From the NCBI RefSeq assembly GCF_003025595.1, contig NZ_PYMI01000002.1:981247-1045246 (forward strand): a stretch of DNA of 64,000 nt, given 5' to 3'. A program made the position numbers and the translations under genes. Within the stretch, counting starts at the first letter, position 1; each line of letters opens with the position of its first letter. Below the pieces are notes generated by a model, which searched no databases, was not told the DNA's origin, and worked only from the letters and a program-made list of their open reading frames with translations. Source of the stretch: Photobacterium ganghwense (GTDB taxonomy: Bacteria > Pseudomonadota > Gammaproteobacteria > Enterobacterales > Vibrionaceae). Positions 1 to 9,931 of this stretch are shown piece by piece.

Positions 1-342
1 AATTTCCGGCGTTTTACCACCTTCATATTCACCAAACAATCGGACTTTGGTGTTCGCATCGATTTTCTGTGGCAGATGGATGTCGTCGTCCAGATCAACC
101 TGAATCTGTTGAGTCCCGTCGCTGAAAAGGAACTTCTCTGCGCTAATCTGCTTAATGAGATGGCCTTCGACCACTGCATTGTGTTCCGTAAACATATTGG
201 ATGATTCCAGCAAAGACGCGACAGTCACTTTTTCTATCGGGCCGGTGTACTGTACCTGCGTGTTGTGAGCGTTGTTGTCCGCCCATACAGCGGCAGAAGA
301 AAGCAGGGCGGCAGTTGTCATCATCAATACTGTTTTTTTCAT
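1..342 (-). CDS. YgiW/YdeI-family periplasmic OB-fold (BOF) protein, partial
   Basis: The reverse strand from an ATG at 342 reads a typical signal peptide (MKKTVLMM, a hydrophobic stretch, then a cleavage region near AVWADNN), followed by a small beta-rich domain containing GPIEKVTVASLLE and IDANTKVRLFGEYEG. This pattern fits the YgiW/YdeI (BOF, NirD-type) family of small periplasmic OB-fold stress proteins. The family is usually about 120-130 residues, so only a short C-terminal part runs off the window edge. It is monocistronic as far as can be seen, with the next gene 270 bp downstream of its start in the same orientation. Function in the cell is inferred from the family only. Confidence 0.75.
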   Translation of the reverse strand, partial: MKKTVLMMTTAALLSSAAVWADNNAHNTQVQYTGPIEKVTVASLLESSNMFTEHNAVVEGHLIKQISAEKFLFSDGTQQIQVDLDDDIHLPQKIDANTKVRLFGEYEGGKTPEI

Positions 343-613
343 TGTTAGTTCTCCGTTTGGTGTATGACTGTATTACACACCATGCGGGCTGAATCCATGA
401 TGATCCGGTTGTTCAGCTTCCGTTCATTTTTCCATGAGTTATCATCAACATCGTTATTCATAGTGAGTCATTGAACGTGAAAAACGCCACAGAGGCGACA
501 TGTAATAAAGTCGCTTCTGTTGCATGTGGTTTCTACTGTGTAGTTATGACAGCATCTTTTTTGATAGCACCGTTAGACAGTACGGTTGTGAGAGCGTGCC
601 TAAGCAACGTTTT

Positions 614-1507
614 TTATTGCCAGTGGATAGGTAAAAAACACCAGATGAACCAGATTAAAGGCAAAATGAATAAGTACGGCCCAGTGCAACCGACCGCTCC
701 AGTAATAACAGAGGCCGTATAACACCCCAGCCAGTTAGCCAGCAGGATAAACAGTGGACCGCCGGAAAAATGGGCGAACCCAAACAACAGGCTGGCGACC
801 ACAATACCGACAGGGGCGCTGAAACGTTGAATTAACAGGCGCTGGATATACCCCCTGAACAGGGCTTCTTCTGCGACACAGGTCAGAAAGAGATTGTTCA
901 GAACAAACAGCCACAGCCATTCAGGTAATGAAAACTCGGGGGCAACCAGTCCTAGTCCCCACGCCAGTGCAGGCAATGCGGCAAACAGGCAGACAAGTAT
1001 CCAGCGCTGAGACGTTGATGGCACGATACGTTGTCCAAGCATTCCCGGCACCAGTAATAGAAGCGCAAAAAATAATAGCGGCTTATCCAGATTCAGGTGC
1101 ATGTTGAACGGAACGCTGGCTGGCCCCGTTATCGCTTTTTCCACGACTCTCAGGTTCATGAAGCCGGGAACCAGATGCAAGGCCAGCGACAGTCCCCAGA
1201 GAATCACAGCAATATGAATGGCAATACGGATGCCTGCCGGAACAGGTCGTCTGAACACTTGGTGGCTACACGCAGCCAGTCCGATTCCGGTGAGACTGAA
1301 CAGCAGCGCAGACAATGAGATCTTGCCTAATACCACTGCAAGTATGCCTGTTACAGTGAGCAGAAAAGGCCAGCTCAGCGCGAGTAGTATCTTGCTGGTC
1401 TTGGGCTGTAATTCGGTGGGTTGAGGCTGGATAAAAGCCGACATGATGGCAGTGGCCAGGAAGAGCCAGATCAGGCCATATGGCCATAGTTCGTGAGCAT
1501 AAAACAT
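614..1507 (-). CDS. CPBP-family intramembrane metalloprotease
   Basis: This 297-residue protein is mostly hydrophobic, with about eight membrane segments. Near residues 210-220 it has the CPBP (Abi/CaaX protease) motif EEALFRG (EExxxR), followed by FGFAHFSGG (FxxxH). These two motifs carry the glutamates and histidine thought to bind the catalytic metal in the membrane. Known family members cleave prenylated or other membrane substrates or act in bacteriocin immunity; the substrate here is unknown. It is a single gene, transcribed away from cobU. A shorter out-of-frame reading on the same strand is a shadow. Confidence 0.8.
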   Translation of the reverse strand: MFYAHELWPYGLIWLFLATAIMSAFIQPQPTELQPKTSKILLALSWPFLLTVTGILAVVLGKISLSALLFSLTGIGLAACSHQVFRRPVPAGIRIAIHIAVILWGLSLALHLVPGFMNLRVVEKAITGPASVPFNMHLNLDKPLLFFALLLLVPGMLGQRIVPSTSQRWILVCLFAALPALAWGLGLVAPEFSLPEWLWLFVLNNLFLTCVAEEALFRGYIQRLLIQRFSAPVGIVVASLLFGFAHFSGGPLFILLANWLGCYTASVITGAVGCTGPYLFILPLIWFIWCFLPIHWQ

Positions 1508-1710
1508 AAATAGACGTGTTCCGATACGCGAGCTTATTTAAAGGTTTGTTTTTGTTATATTGCGCTGTTTTGTTCAGGCTGCAGGAATATACATCAGTTA
1601 ATCATTTAAGACTCAACAATCATGGCAGGATTTTGATGAAAAAATGAAGCTGTAAGGTAAACTCCTTAACATTCGTCTTAGTTATTCTGCAAGCGGGAAA
1701 GACAACAGTT

Positions 1711-2244
1711 TTGTTTAGAGTAAACACTGAGTTAGTGCTGGGCGGAGCCCGGAGCGGGAAAAGCAGTCATGCTGAATATCTGGCGCAGACTTCCGGCCTC
1801 GATGTCATTTACATTGCGACGGCTACCGCGGGCGATGAGGAAATGGCTGCCCGTATCGCTCATCATCAACAAACAAGACCCAACCATTGGGCGTTGGTGG
1901 AAGAGGCGGTCGATCTGGCGGGAGCGATAAGGCGGCACAGTTTGCCGGATAATTGCCTGCTGATTGATTGCCTGACGCTGTGGTTGACGAATTGTCTGTT
2001 TAACGATGAGTTAGCACTCGATTGGCCGGGCCAGAAAGCGGCGTTGCTTGCTGCGCTGGCTGAGGCGCAGGGAAGAGTGATTCTGGTGAGTAATGAAGTC
2101 GGACAGGGAATTGTGCCTATGGGGGCGATGTCGCGTCGATTCGTTGATGAAAGTGGCTGGCTGCACCAGACTATAGCCCGACAGGTGGACAGAGTGACAT
2201 TTGTGACAGCAGGTATCCCTCAAATATTGAAAGGCGAGGCATAG
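1711..2244 (+). CDS. cobU: Adenosylcobinamide kinase / adenosylcobinamide-phosphate guanylyltransferase
   Basis: This bifunctional enzyme phosphorylates adenosylcobinamide and then adds GMP, in the nucleotide-loop part of cobalamin synthesis. The 177-residue protein opens with the CobU P-loop GGARSGKSSHAEYLA and carries the family motifs IATATAGDEEM, LIDCLTLWLTN and VSNEVGQGIVP. Length matches the family (about 180). No ATG is available near the N-terminus, so TTG at 1711 is the best start, with a GGGAAAG upstream. It is followed in the same direction by cobC and cobQ, a salvage-type cobalamin cluster. I looked for a cobalamin riboswitch in 1508-1710 and saw none. Confidence 0.93.
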   Translation: MFRVNTELVLGGARSGKSSHAEYLAQTSGLDVIYIATATAGDEEMAARIAHHQQTRPNHWALVEEAVDLAGAIRRHSLPDNCLLIDCLTLWLTNCLFNDELALDWPGQKAALLAALAEAQGRVILVSNEVGQGIVPMGAMSRRFVDESGWLHQTIARQVDRVTFVTAGIPQILKGEA

Positions 2245-2326
2245 CCGTATGGCATCGCATGGAACTGCATGGCATACCTCTATTTTGGGCCGGCTGTGAA
2301 AAATAGTTACAAAGACTGGATCTGGT

Positions 2327-2950
2327 ATGGATAAAGGCATTACAACGCGGGTCGATATTTTGCGCCACGGGTTGCCGGAAGGGCATCGTTGTCTCCGGGG
2401 ACATACGGATTTTGCGATCACCGCCACCGGGCTTGAGCAAATGACTCTGGCCGTCGCAGGGCTGGAAGATATTGAGCAGGTTGTCTGCTCACCGCTGCAA
2501 CGCTGCAGCCATTTTGCACAAACTTACGCTCGCCGTTTTACGCTGCCGTGTCAGGAAAGCGAATTATGGATGGAAATGAATTTCGGAAACTGGGACGGCC
2601 AACCCCATGACACACTCTGGCAGTCTCACGGACAACACCTGACAGATTATTGGGAGAACCCGTGGCAGTCTACACCGCATGGTGGTGAATCACTGCGTGA
2701 ATTTGACGGCCGGATCGCGGACGCCTGGAAGCAGCTATTGGCTGATCATGCCGGAAAGCGGATTTTACTGGTGACCCATGCCGGAGTGATGAAACAGTTA
2801 ATGCGCATTTTGCTGGAGATGCCAGAAAACGCCGGTTATCTGCAGCGGATTGAATTACCGTATGCGGCTCGTTACCGCGTCACAAACTTTACGGATGCCA
2901 ACGGGCAGGAGTGGCCACAACTTCAATGGCCCAAAGAACAACAATTTTGA
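2327..2950 (+). CDS. cobC: Alpha-ribazole-5'-phosphate phosphatase, histidine phosphatase family
   Basis: A 207-residue phosphoglycerate-mutase-fold protein with the catalytic RHG motif (ILRHGLPEG, residues 12-20) and a second histidine in VTHAGVMKQ. CobC removes the phosphate from alpha-ribazole phosphate or from adenosylcobalamin phosphate at the end of the nucleotide-loop pathway. It lies between cobU and cobQ, which supports this call over a generic phosphatase. Its stop lies 11 bp before the cobQ start I prefer. Confidence 0.88.
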   Translation: MDKGITTRVDILRHGLPEGHRCLRGHTDFAITATGLEQMTLAVAGLEDIEQVVCSPLQRCSHFAQTYARRFTLPCQESELWMEMNFGNWDGQPHDTLWQSHGQHLTDYWENPWQSTPHGGESLREFDGRIADAWKQLLADHAGKRILLVTHAGVMKQLMRILLEMPENAGYLQRIELPYAARYRVTNFTDANGQEWPQLQWPKEQQF

Positions 2951-2961
2951 GTGAGAAACAG

Positions 2962-4440
2962 ATGCAACCGACTACTCGAGCCCTCATGGTGCAGGGAACC
3001 ACGTCTGACGCCGGAAAAAGTGTACTGGCCGCCGGGCTTTGCCGTGTACTTGCCCGAAAGGGTATTCATGTCGCGCCTTTCAAGTCGCAAAATATGGCGC
3101 TGAATAGTGCGGTGACCCGTGATGGCGGTGAAATCGGCCGGGCACAGGCAGTACAGGCACAGGCATGTGGCATTGAGCCAACCGTGCATATGAATCCGGT
3201 ACTGCTCAAACCCAATACCGATATTGGTGCTCAGGTTATCGTGCAGGGCAAAGCACTGGCCGACATGGACGCGGTAGGGTATCACGGCTATAAGAAGGTC
3301 GTGATGGGACCCATCATGGAGTCATTTGGTCTGCTGCAACAAGAGTTTGAAACGGTCATCATTGAAGGCGCTGGTAGCCCTGCAGAAATTAACCTGCGCG
3401 AAAACGATGTTGCCAATATGGGTTTTGCAGAGAATGCCGATGTGCCGGTCATTATTGTCGCAGATATCGACCGCGGCGGTGTGTTTGCACATCTGTATGG
3501 CACGCTGGCGCTGCTCTCGCAAAGCGAGCAGGATCGGGTTATTGGTTTTGTTATCAACCGTTTCCGCGGGGATATAAAACTGCTGGAGTCCGGGCTCGAT
3601 TGGCTGGAGCAGAAAACCGGTAAACCTGTGCTGGGTGTATTGCCTTATCTGCACGGTTTGATGCTGGAAGCTGAAGATGCCATTGATGTGCAGCAATCAG
3701 CACCAGCTGAACATCAATTGCAGGTTGCTGTCCCTGTTTTGACCCGGGTTAGCAATCATACTGATTTTGATCCTTTACGCATGCACCCTCAGGTAAATCT
3801 ACGATTTGTAGGCAAAGGGCAGCAAATTCCGCCATCTGATCTTATCATTATTCCAGGGACTAAAAGTGTTCGCAGTGATCTTGCGTTTTTGAAATCTCAG
3901 GGATGGGACACGCAAATTGCCCGCCACCTTCGCTTGGGAGGAAAAGTTATGGGCATTTGTGGCGGCTATCAGATGCTCGGAGAATCCATCTCAGACCCGA
4001 ACGGTATCGAAGGTGAGTCAGGCATCAGTGCCGGATTAGGCTATCTTCAAACTTCCACCGTGTTAGCACCAGAAAAACAACTAAAACAGGTAAGCGGTAC
4101 GCTGACCATGCCCGGACAACAGCCGGTGGCCGTGCGCGGTTATGAAATTCATGCCGGAGTAACGGAGGGTGTGAAGGAAGACGCGCCAGTTCGTTTGGCT
4201 GATGGGCCGGATGGTCAGTTTGGGCTTGATGGTCAGGTGTTTGGTACTTATCTGCATGGTATTTTTGAGCAACAGTCAGCCTGTGATGCCATTTTGAACT
4301 GGGCCGGATTAACCGCGACGCAAACCCCGGACTTTGACCAGCTTCGGGAACAGGGCATTGATCGTGTTGCGGACATGTTGGAAGCACATATGGATCTTGC
4401 CAGGTTGTGGCCACAATGGGCAGACAGATTTCAACGTTAA
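2962..4440 (+). CDS. cobQ: Cobyric acid synthase (glutamine-hydrolysing)
   Basis: CobQ/CbiP amidates the side chains b, d, e and g of adenosylcobyrinic a,c-diamide. The N-terminal dethiobiotin-synthetase-like ATPase domain starts [20 protein letters not shown]. The C-terminal class I glutamine amidotransferase domain has [10 protein letters not shown] around the nucleophilic cysteine and GTYLHGIFE with the catalytic histidine. A longer frame opens at 2911, but the ATG at 2962 directly precedes the conserved N-terminus and gives a 492-residue protein of usual length. It is the third gene of the cobU-cobC-cobQ cluster. Confidence 0.93.
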   Translation: MQPTTRALMVQGTTSDAGKSVLAAGLCRVLARKGIHVAPFKSQNMALNSAVTRDGGEIGRAQAVQAQACGIEPTVHMNPVLLKPNTDIGAQVIVQGKALADMDAVGYHGYKKVVMGPIMESFGLLQQEFETVIIEGAGSPAEINLRENDVANMGFAENADVPVIIVADIDRGGVFAHLYGTLALLSQSEQDRVIGFVINRFRGDIKLLESGLDWLEQKTGKPVLGVLPYLHGLMLEAEDAIDVQQSAPAEHQLQVAVPVLTRVSNHTDFDPLRMHPQVNLRFVGKGQQIPPSDLIIIPGTKSVRSDLAFLKSQGWDTQIARHLRLGGKVMGICGGYQMLGESISDPNGIEGESGISAGLGYLQTSTVLAPEKQLKQVSGTLTMPGQQPVAVRGYEIHAGVTEGVKEDAPVRLADGPDGQFGLDGQVFGTYLHGIFEQQSACDAILNWAGLTATQTPDFDQLREQGIDRVADMLEAHMDLARLWPQWADRFQR

Positions 4441-4521
4441 GGGCGCGTAAATACAAAGAAATGTGACACCGGGCTAACATGTCCAGGGAAGGCTAGCCAG
4501 CTCAGACAGAGAGGGACGAGT

Positions 4522-5055
4522 ATGATTCTAGATATATCACCGAGTATCAGAACACCACGATTGTATGTTCGGCCTTGGCACGAGGGTGATTTACCTAGCC
4601 TTCACAGGATAATGTCAAACCAGTCTGTTCACACTTATACGGGGGATGCCCCCTGGACAGAAGAGAAAGCGCGCACTGAGCTTGAATGGTATCAGGCAAA
4701 TAAAATGGGCTGGAAATGGAAAGGCGGCTATTTTAACTGCCCCCTTGTATTGGTGGACTGCGATACCCTGATTGGTAAAGTCGGGCTGAATCCTTACGAC
4801 GAAAGTGAGCAGGTTGCTCAAATTGAGTGGACAATCAGTGAGGAACACTGGCACCAGGGATATGCAACTGAAATTGGCCGGGCGATTCTGGAATACGCTT
4901 TCCGTGAGGGTGGATTCAAACGAATTGTGGGCTTTACGACCAGCCGGAATATGTCTGCGCGGCAGGTGATGAAAAAGATCGGCATGGTGCATATCGGCGA
5001 TCAGGAGCACAACAACCGGAAACTGTGCGTTTTTCAAATACAGCGGGAGTCGTAG
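4522..5055 (+). CDS. GNAT-family N-acetyltransferase (RimJ/RimL type)
   Basis: The 177-residue protein begins with the RimJ/RimL-like pattern IRTPRLYVRPWHEGDLPSL. It carries the acetyl-CoA binding segment HQGYATEIGRAILEYAF and the C-terminal NMSARQVMKKIGM, where a conserved asparagine and a following helix are typical. Family members acetylate N-terminal amines of ribosomal proteins or small molecules. The substrate here cannot be read. The gene is preceded by GAGAGGGACGAG, a good ribosome-binding region, and is followed by a tight intrinsic terminator that includes its stop codon. Confidence 0.82.
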   Translation: MILDISPSIRTPRLYVRPWHEGDLPSLHRIMSNQSVHTYTGDAPWTEEKARTELEWYQANKMGWKWKGGYFNCPLVLVDCDTLIGKVGLNPYDESEQVAQIEWTISEEHWHQGYATEIGRAILEYAFREGGFKRIVGFTTSRNMSARQVMKKIGMVHIGDQEHNNRKLCVFQIQRES

Positions 5056-5068
5056 GACTCCCTTTTTG
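5045..5068 (+). terminator. Intrinsic terminator of the GNAT gene
   Basis: GGGAGTC, a four-base loop, GACTCCC and then five Ts. The stem contains the stop codon of the acetyltransferase at 4522-5055. Confidence 0.85.
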
Positions 5069-5124
5069 TTTAGCTTGTGTTTTTTCGCATGTTAACGCTT
5101 CACCGTCAGCTTAACGCTTTAGCG

Positions 5125-6087
5125 TCATTGTAGTAAATGGCGTCGGCTATGATGCTCTAACTTGCTGAATAACAATGAAAGACTGAAACACAACAGAAAA
5201 TAGCCCGCGCCAACCAGCAGCCATATTTCGAAAATTAGCCCGGACGAGTTCGCGATTTCACTACCAACAAACGTCAGTTCCTGAATGGATATCAACGAGA
5301 TGATCGACGAATCCTTAACCAGCGAGATAAATTGGCCTGCCAGAGGTGGTACGATCCCGCTTAATGCCTGAGGGAAAATGACATCTCTGAACTGTGACCA
5401 GCGTGACAGCCCCAGAGAGTTTGCCGCTTCCCATTGTCCTTTATCAATAGCGTCTATTCCCGCCCGGACAATTTCTGCAATATAGGCCGCAGAAATCAGG
5501 CCGACACATAACACGCCGGAAAAAAGGTTTTCCCACAGAGCGGGCGGGCCAAACAACCCGTTCTGTACAAGGTTAACGGATGAAGGAGACTGTCTGAGTA
5601 TCGACTCAAGTCCCAATAGCGGAACCAATTGGCTGGAAATGAAAAAATAGAAGATAAAGACAAACACCAACGGCGGAATGTTTCGCACCAGTTGGATATA
5701 AGCTTGTGCTGGCAAGCGAAACAGCCAGAACGAAGAGCGTCTCGCCAGTCCCAGCAGCAAGCCTAATGAGGCAGCAAGCAGCATTCCCCATAAACTTAAA
5801 CGCAGAGTGGCGATTAACCCCTGAAAAAAGTAGGGCAGTTCACCATTTTTCCCGTTAGTGAGAATCAGGTTAAAGGCTTTGTCCCATTGCCAGTGGTAAT
5901 GGATACCAATGGCCGAACGATACCAAAGCCAACCCAAGATAGCCGCCAGAAACGCCAGCAGCAACCAATCCAGACGGTTCAGAGGAATCCGCCGTGAACG
6001 TCTTCGGCTCTTTTCCTCTGAGCCCTGGGAAGTCTGATGGACGACTGACTGTTGGCCAGGAGAAATCTTTTTGTGATTCACTGGCAT
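5125..6087 (-). CDS. Polar amino-acid ABC transporter permease (HisM/GlnP family)
   Basis: A 320-residue inner-membrane protein with a basic N-terminal extension (residues 1-35), then about five or six membrane spans. Near residues 220-250 it has the EAA loop (EAANSLGLSRWSQFRDVIF, then PQALSG) that contacts the ABC ATPase. The family imports glutamate, glutamine, histidine or related amino acids. It lies 6 bp downstream of the binding-protein gene and is co-transcribed with it. The matching ATPase and any second permease are not adjacent; a fragment of another permease lies at 9932-10108. Confidence 0.88.
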   Translation of the reverse strand: MPVNHKKISPGQQSVVHQTSQGSEEKSRRRSRRIPLNRLDWLLLAFLAAILGWLWYRSAIGIHYHWQWDKAFNLILTNGKNGELPYFFQGLIATLRLSLWGMLLAASLGLLLGLARRSSFWLFRLPAQAYIQLVRNIPPLVFVFIFYFFISSQLVPLLGLESILRQSPSSVNLVQNGLFGPPALWENLFSGVLCVGLISAAYIAEIVRAGIDAIDKGQWEAANSLGLSRWSQFRDVIFPQALSGIVPPLAGQFISLVKDSSIISLISIQELTFVGSEIANSSGLIFEIWLLVGAGYFLLCFSLSLLFSKLEHHSRRHLLQ

Positions 6088-6093
6088 GGCGAG

Positions 6094-6915
6094 TTATTGC
6101 CCTTCGGCAACTTGATCCTGCCAATCCAGCGTTGTGAACCAGAAGTCATGGCGTTCTTTGAGCCAACCATCTTCATTGCGCAGCAGAATCCAGTTATTGA
6201 AGAAATTGAGCAGGTCAAATTCACCATGGCGAATAGCAAACGCTTCTGAACCACGGCTCAGGCGCTCAGTGAAAGGCAGGTATAATTTATTGCCGTACTG
6301 AATTGTCATCTGTTCAGGTTTCGGTGAAGAGGCGAGTACGGCCTGCGCATTTCCGTTTAGCACTTCCTGAAAGGCTTGTGCATCATCATCAAACTGACGT
6401 AATTGTGCTTTTGGGAAGTACTTCTTAGCAGTCTGAACGGTAAAAGCTCCACGTCGTACCGCCAATGTTACACTGCGTTTGTTGAAGTCATCTAATGTGG
6501 TTTTACCTCCGGCTATATCCCGGTTGGCGGCCAATTGTACCCCGGAGTGCGCATAGGGTGTGGTGAAGAGTACGCTCATATTTCGCTCAGGGGTAATTGA
6601 CATACCACCAATGATCACGTCAAATTTGCCCGCCAGTAAGGCCGGAATAATTCCATCCCAGGCCGTTGGGATGAATTCCACTTTCAGCCCGGCATCTTTG
6701 GCAAGGCGTCGTGCAACATCGACTTCAAATCCAATCAATTCTCCCTGTTTGTCTCGCATAGCCCAGGGAACAAAAGTCGATAAACCGACCCGTAATGTAC
6801 CGCGTTCTTTTATTTCGGTCAGCGTGCTCTTTTCAGAGGGAGAGTTTGCGGCCGAAGCCAAAGTGGGGGCAAGCAGTGAGGTTATGGCCACCATCATTAA
6901 CAGAAATTTTTTCAT
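6094..6915 (-). CDS. Amino-acid ABC transporter substrate-binding protein (SBP family 3)
   Basis: This 273-residue periplasmic protein has a clear signal peptide (MKKFLLMMVAITSLLAPTLA, then SA-A). It has the family 3 signature RGTLRVGLSTFVPWA, then GFEVDVARRLAKDAGL, and GKFDVIIGGMSITPERN. Such proteins deliver polar amino acids to HisM/GlnP-type permeases; the permease gene follows after 6 bp. Ligand specificity cannot be assigned by eye. Confidence 0.88.
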   Translation of the reverse strand: MKKFLLMMVAITSLLAPTLASAANSPSEKSTLTEIKERGTLRVGLSTFVPWAMRDKQGELIGFEVDVARRLAKDAGLKVEFIPTAWDGIIPALLAGKFDVIIGGMSITPERNMSVLFTTPYAHSGVQLAANRDIAGGKTTLDDFNKRSVTLAVRRGAFTVQTAKKYFPKAQLRQFDDDAQAFQEVLNGNAQAVLASSPKPEQMTIQYGNKLYLPFTERLSRGSEAFAIRHGEFDLLNFFNNWILLRNEDGWLKERHDFWFTTLDWQDQVAEGQ

Positions 6916-7650
6916 GCTTCCTTTTTCCTCAGTATCCTTTTCGTTGGTCGAATTATGGCTTTGTTGTTTGTTGTTTGTTTTGTTGTGTTTGGCTTGGCGC
7001 TATATAAGACTTCAAACGGCATCGTGGTTTAGGTAACAGTACTGCGCCTAACTGTGCAGCGCCTAACTGCGCAGTGTCTTACAGTGGTTAGGTCAAAATG
7101 GCCATTACATAAACAGTAGACGAATTCTAGGGTTAGGTAAGGTAAATTCATTTAAAATCATGGCGTTGCTGGAGAATGGGTGTCATAAGTAAGAGCTGAC
7201 GTAGCGCCAGTTGCCCAACTAACAAGGTATTGAGCGCCGACAAGACCAATATAACCAACAAGGTAAATAACACCAACAAGATAAGCAAATCATTTCTTAA
7301 GGATGTTAAGCCGATGATCTACGCCTTAGATATGTTTTTCAACATGGTTGCGGCGACAGCTTAAAACGAAGGGGAGAAATTTTCTTTCTTATATGCGAAT
7401 CAGTTTGAAGAGGGGAGAAATTAGTTACCTGATTTGTTTTGCCCCAATCAATTAAGAATAATCGATACCTACAATGGACTTGTCTGTTAATTGGCCTAAA
7501 TTATCTAATGATTCTGTATGTATTTAGTTGGTTAAAGCTCTAACCCATCGGTGGGTTAGAAAATTGGGTGCAGGTTAACCTCGTTGTGACGTGTGGCACC
7601 TGAACGGAGCTTTAGAGGCACACATAAATCCACTTCATTTTGGGGATGAT
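6916..7650. other. Gene-free intergenic stretch between divergent genes
   Basis: About 735 bp separate the binding-protein operon from the methyltransferase gene. It contains two imperfect copies of a GCGCCTAACTGYGCAG unit near 7045-7075, a short segment at 7087-7108 resembling the start of the permease remnant at 10088-10108, and AT-rich sequence. I see no convincing gene, RNA or terminator. Confidence 0.5.
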
Positions 7651-8367
7651 ATGTCAGCAAAGGCTAATGAAGAAGCAGCTCAAACAGTATCCCCCCGTCA
7701 TTGGTTCGGATTAGTTGTGGTATATCTCTTAATCCCTCTAATTTTACTGATATGCGGTGGGGACCTTGGCTGGTGGCAGGCGTGGCTATTTTCTATTCTG
7801 ATCTTGGCCGCCGGTATCGGTGGACTCATGTGGGCGGAACAACGACATCCTGGATTAACAGCTGAAAGACATAATATTGAAAATATCAAAAACGCAAAAG
7901 CCTGGGACCGAGTGCTTGCTCCAATGATGGCGGTGAGTGCCGGGTTTCCTATGGTCATCGTGGCGGGGCTGGACCACCGCTATAACTGGTCCCCCGAATT
8001 TGCTCAATGGCTCATCGTAATTGGCTTTATTTTGATCTTGCTCGGATACGCTTTCGCTTCATGGGCATTGGCTGAGAACCGCTTTTTCTCAAGTGTTGTG
8101 CGCATTCAGACGGATCGAGGCCATGTGGTGTGTGACAGTGGCCCATATCGGTTTGTTCGGCATCCGGGTTATGCCGGAGTTATCTGTGCATCGTTCGGCA
8201 TTGTTCTTGCTTTGAACTCGGTATGGACACTGATTCCTGCGGCGGTTGCATCAATCATCACGGTGATTAGAACTTTACTCGAAGACCAGACTTTACAGGA
8301 AGAGTTGCCGGGTTATCGAAGCTACGCCCGACGCGTGCGCTATCGGTTGATTCCAGGGGTATACTGA
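7651..8367 (+). CDS. ICMT/PEMT-like membrane methyltransferase family protein
   Basis: An integral membrane protein of about 238 residues with four or five hydrophobic segments. Near residues 165-180 it has GPYRFVRHPGYAG, the conserved S-adenosylmethionine-binding region of isoprenylcysteine carboxyl methyltransferase-like and phospholipid methyltransferase-like proteins. The C-terminal segment, with DQTLQEELPGY and YARRVRYRLIPGVY, is also typical. The frame opens at 7591, but the ATG at 7651 has a GGGGATGAT upstream and removes a non-conserved extension. The substrate is unknown. Confidence 0.75.
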   Translation: MSAKANEEAAQTVSPRHWFGLVVVYLLIPLILLICGGDLGWWQAWLFSILILAAGIGGLMWAEQRHPGLTAERHNIENIKNAKAWDRVLAPMMAVSAGFPMVIVAGLDHRYNWSPEFAQWLIVIGFILILLGYAFASWALAENRFFSSVVRIQTDRGHVVCDSGPYRFVRHPGYAGVICASFGIVLALNSVWTLIPAAVASIITVIRTLLEDQTLQEELPGYRSYARRVRYRLIPGVY

Positions 8368-8565
8368 AATAGATTGAGTAGTGATCTTCCAGAGCAGAGA
8401 TTGAGATCCAACAGAAAGAGTTACGCGCTGCCTTACTAAGCTGAATTTTTTCGGCCCCAAAGTGAGTCAGAGCCTACCACATAAGATTAAACTGCGTAAT
8501 GGTTTGGCAATAATATGTCCACTCGCGGCTGTACATGAATTTCAGCCAACTCTAGAGAAAATATT

Positions 8566-8997
8566 ATGACTGTAGAAAATGTGCTTCCTGAGTATTACGC
8601 AGAAATGCTTGATGTTTGGGAAGACTCAGTCCGAGCAACTCATCACTTCATATCAGAAGAAGATATTGAGTTTTTTAAGCCGATAATCATCGAACAGGCT
8701 TTTCCTACTGTCATATTGAAATGCGTAAAGAGTGAAAGTGGTTCAATTTTAGGCTTTATAGGTACCTATGATTCAAAGGTTGAAATGCTTTTCATCTTAA
8801 ACGAAGCCAGAGGTAAAGGCGTTGGGAAGGTGTTGCTGAGATATGCTATTGATCAGCTAGGAGCGACCAAAGTTGACGTGAATGAAAAAAATTTATTGGC
8901 TGTGGGCTTTTACGAACAGATGGGTTTTAAAGTAACTTCCCGTTCACCAGTTGATGATGTGGGTAAAGCGTTTCCAATTCTGCGCATGGCATTGTAA
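8566..8997 (+). CDS. GNAT-family N-acetyltransferase (YjaB-like)
   Basis: A 143-residue single-domain acetyltransferase. MLFILNEARGKGVGKVLLRYAI is the beta4-alpha3 pyrophosphate-binding region (ARGKGVG), and NLLAVGFYEQMGFKV is the C-terminal NxxAxxFYxxxGF motif. The N-terminus (YYAEMLDVWEDSVRATHHFI) resembles the YjaB group. Substrate unknown. It is a single gene between the methyltransferase and the convergent cold-shock gene. Confidence 0.85.
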   Translation: MTVENVLPEYYAEMLDVWEDSVRATHHFISEEDIEFFKPIIIEQAFPTVILKCVKSESGSILGFIGTYDSKVEMLFILNEARGKGVGKVLLRYAIDQLGATKVDVNEKNLLAVGFYEQMGFKVTSRSPVDDVGKAFPILRMAL

Positions 8998-9079
8998 GGC
9001 TAGGTTTGTCGTAAACAAACTTGCTAGAAGCAACTCTTAAGGCTAATAACTTTCTCAGTGCAGCGTTGCTGATTGTTAG

Positions 9080-9110
9080 TTGGCGTAAGTGGGTTATCCA
9101 CTTACGCCAA
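9080..9110 (-). terminator. Intrinsic terminator of the first cold-shock gene
   Basis: A near-perfect stem TTGGCGTAAGTGG / CCACTTACGCCAA lies immediately downstream of the cold-shock stop codon. The same hairpin recurs behind the second copy at 26699-26729. Confidence 0.8.
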
Positions 9111-9118
9111 AATCTCAA

Positions 9119-9328
9119 TTATAGAGCAACAACGTTAGCTGCTTGAGGGCCTTTTTGACCTTGCTCTACATCGAAAGATACTTTTTGGCCTTCAGAAAGA
9201 GTTTTGAAACCTTCTGAAGCAATTGAACGGAAGTGAACGAATACGTCAGCACCGCCGTTGTCTTGAGTAATGAAACCAAAACCTTTCTCTTCGTTAAACC
9301 ACTTTACGATACCAGTTGACTTAGACAT
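9119..9328 (-). CDS. Cold-shock protein, CspA family (copy 1)
   Basis: A 69-residue cold-shock domain with RNP1 (KGFGFITQ) and RNP2 (DVFVHF). It binds single-stranded RNA/DNA and acts as an RNA chaperone. The 5' leader on the minus strand (about 9329-9650) is long and conserved with copy 2, as expected for csp genes with a regulated leader. Copy 2 at 26738-26947 differs at only two residues, and the similarity extends through both flanks (about 9049-9645 against 26667-27257). Confidence 0.95.
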   Translation of the reverse strand: MSKSTGIVKWFNEEKGFGFITQDNGGADVFVHFRSIASEGFKTLSEGQKVSFDVEQGQKGPQAANVVAL

Positions 9329-9931
9329 ATAGTGTCCCTTTTATTTTGAAATTAATAATGTTACTTCGATTCTCTGAAGATTGAATTATTTAATGTGACG
9401 ATAAAGCTAAGGGAAACACAGAGGATAACAACATTAACGAAGAAATTCTTAGGGTTTACTTTTACTTGGAGTTTCATTAATAAGTCTGAACATCAGAGCA
9501 GGTAAGATAATACCCCATTACATAGTAAAGTAAAGGTATATTTTAACTGGTCTTTAAAAATCTGATTCAGACATGCTAAACAGTAGGATTCTTATAGCAT
9601 TCACTTCTCTAGCTGAAACGAGTCGATCAGACATGTGTTGCGAATAGCCACCAATCAGTAGATACGATTTAACTTAATCTCATATCGCTTTTCATACTCT
9701 TCTGGCAGCCGCTGATTATTGGGACCATATTCTACTAAGAAACTAACTCGCTTCTGTCCAGTTTTGAGTTACTACGCCTCCTGTTTGCCTGAGTTTAATG
9801 ATATGTTACAGGGTAACTTGTGGTGGCTTGTCTCGCAAATCGACGAGAGGAGTGCGTCGTTTTACGAATTGTTCTCATCTATAAAATCATTGGAATAAAT
9901 GAATAGCAAAAAGTGAGATTACCAATGACTG

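Larger units (their letters stand above)
9049..9645. repeat. Direct repeat copy A, cold-shock gene with flanks
   Basis: This roughly 600-bp segment, covering the terminator, cold-shock gene and leader, is highly similar by eye to 26667-27257 in the same orientation, 17.6 kb away. Similarity starts at CTTTCTCAGTGCAGCGTTGC and fades after GATCAGACATGTG. Confidence 0.85.

Noticed and set aside
1508..1710. Cobalamin riboswitch before cobU
   Set aside because: I could not find the conserved B12-box or the expected paired elements.
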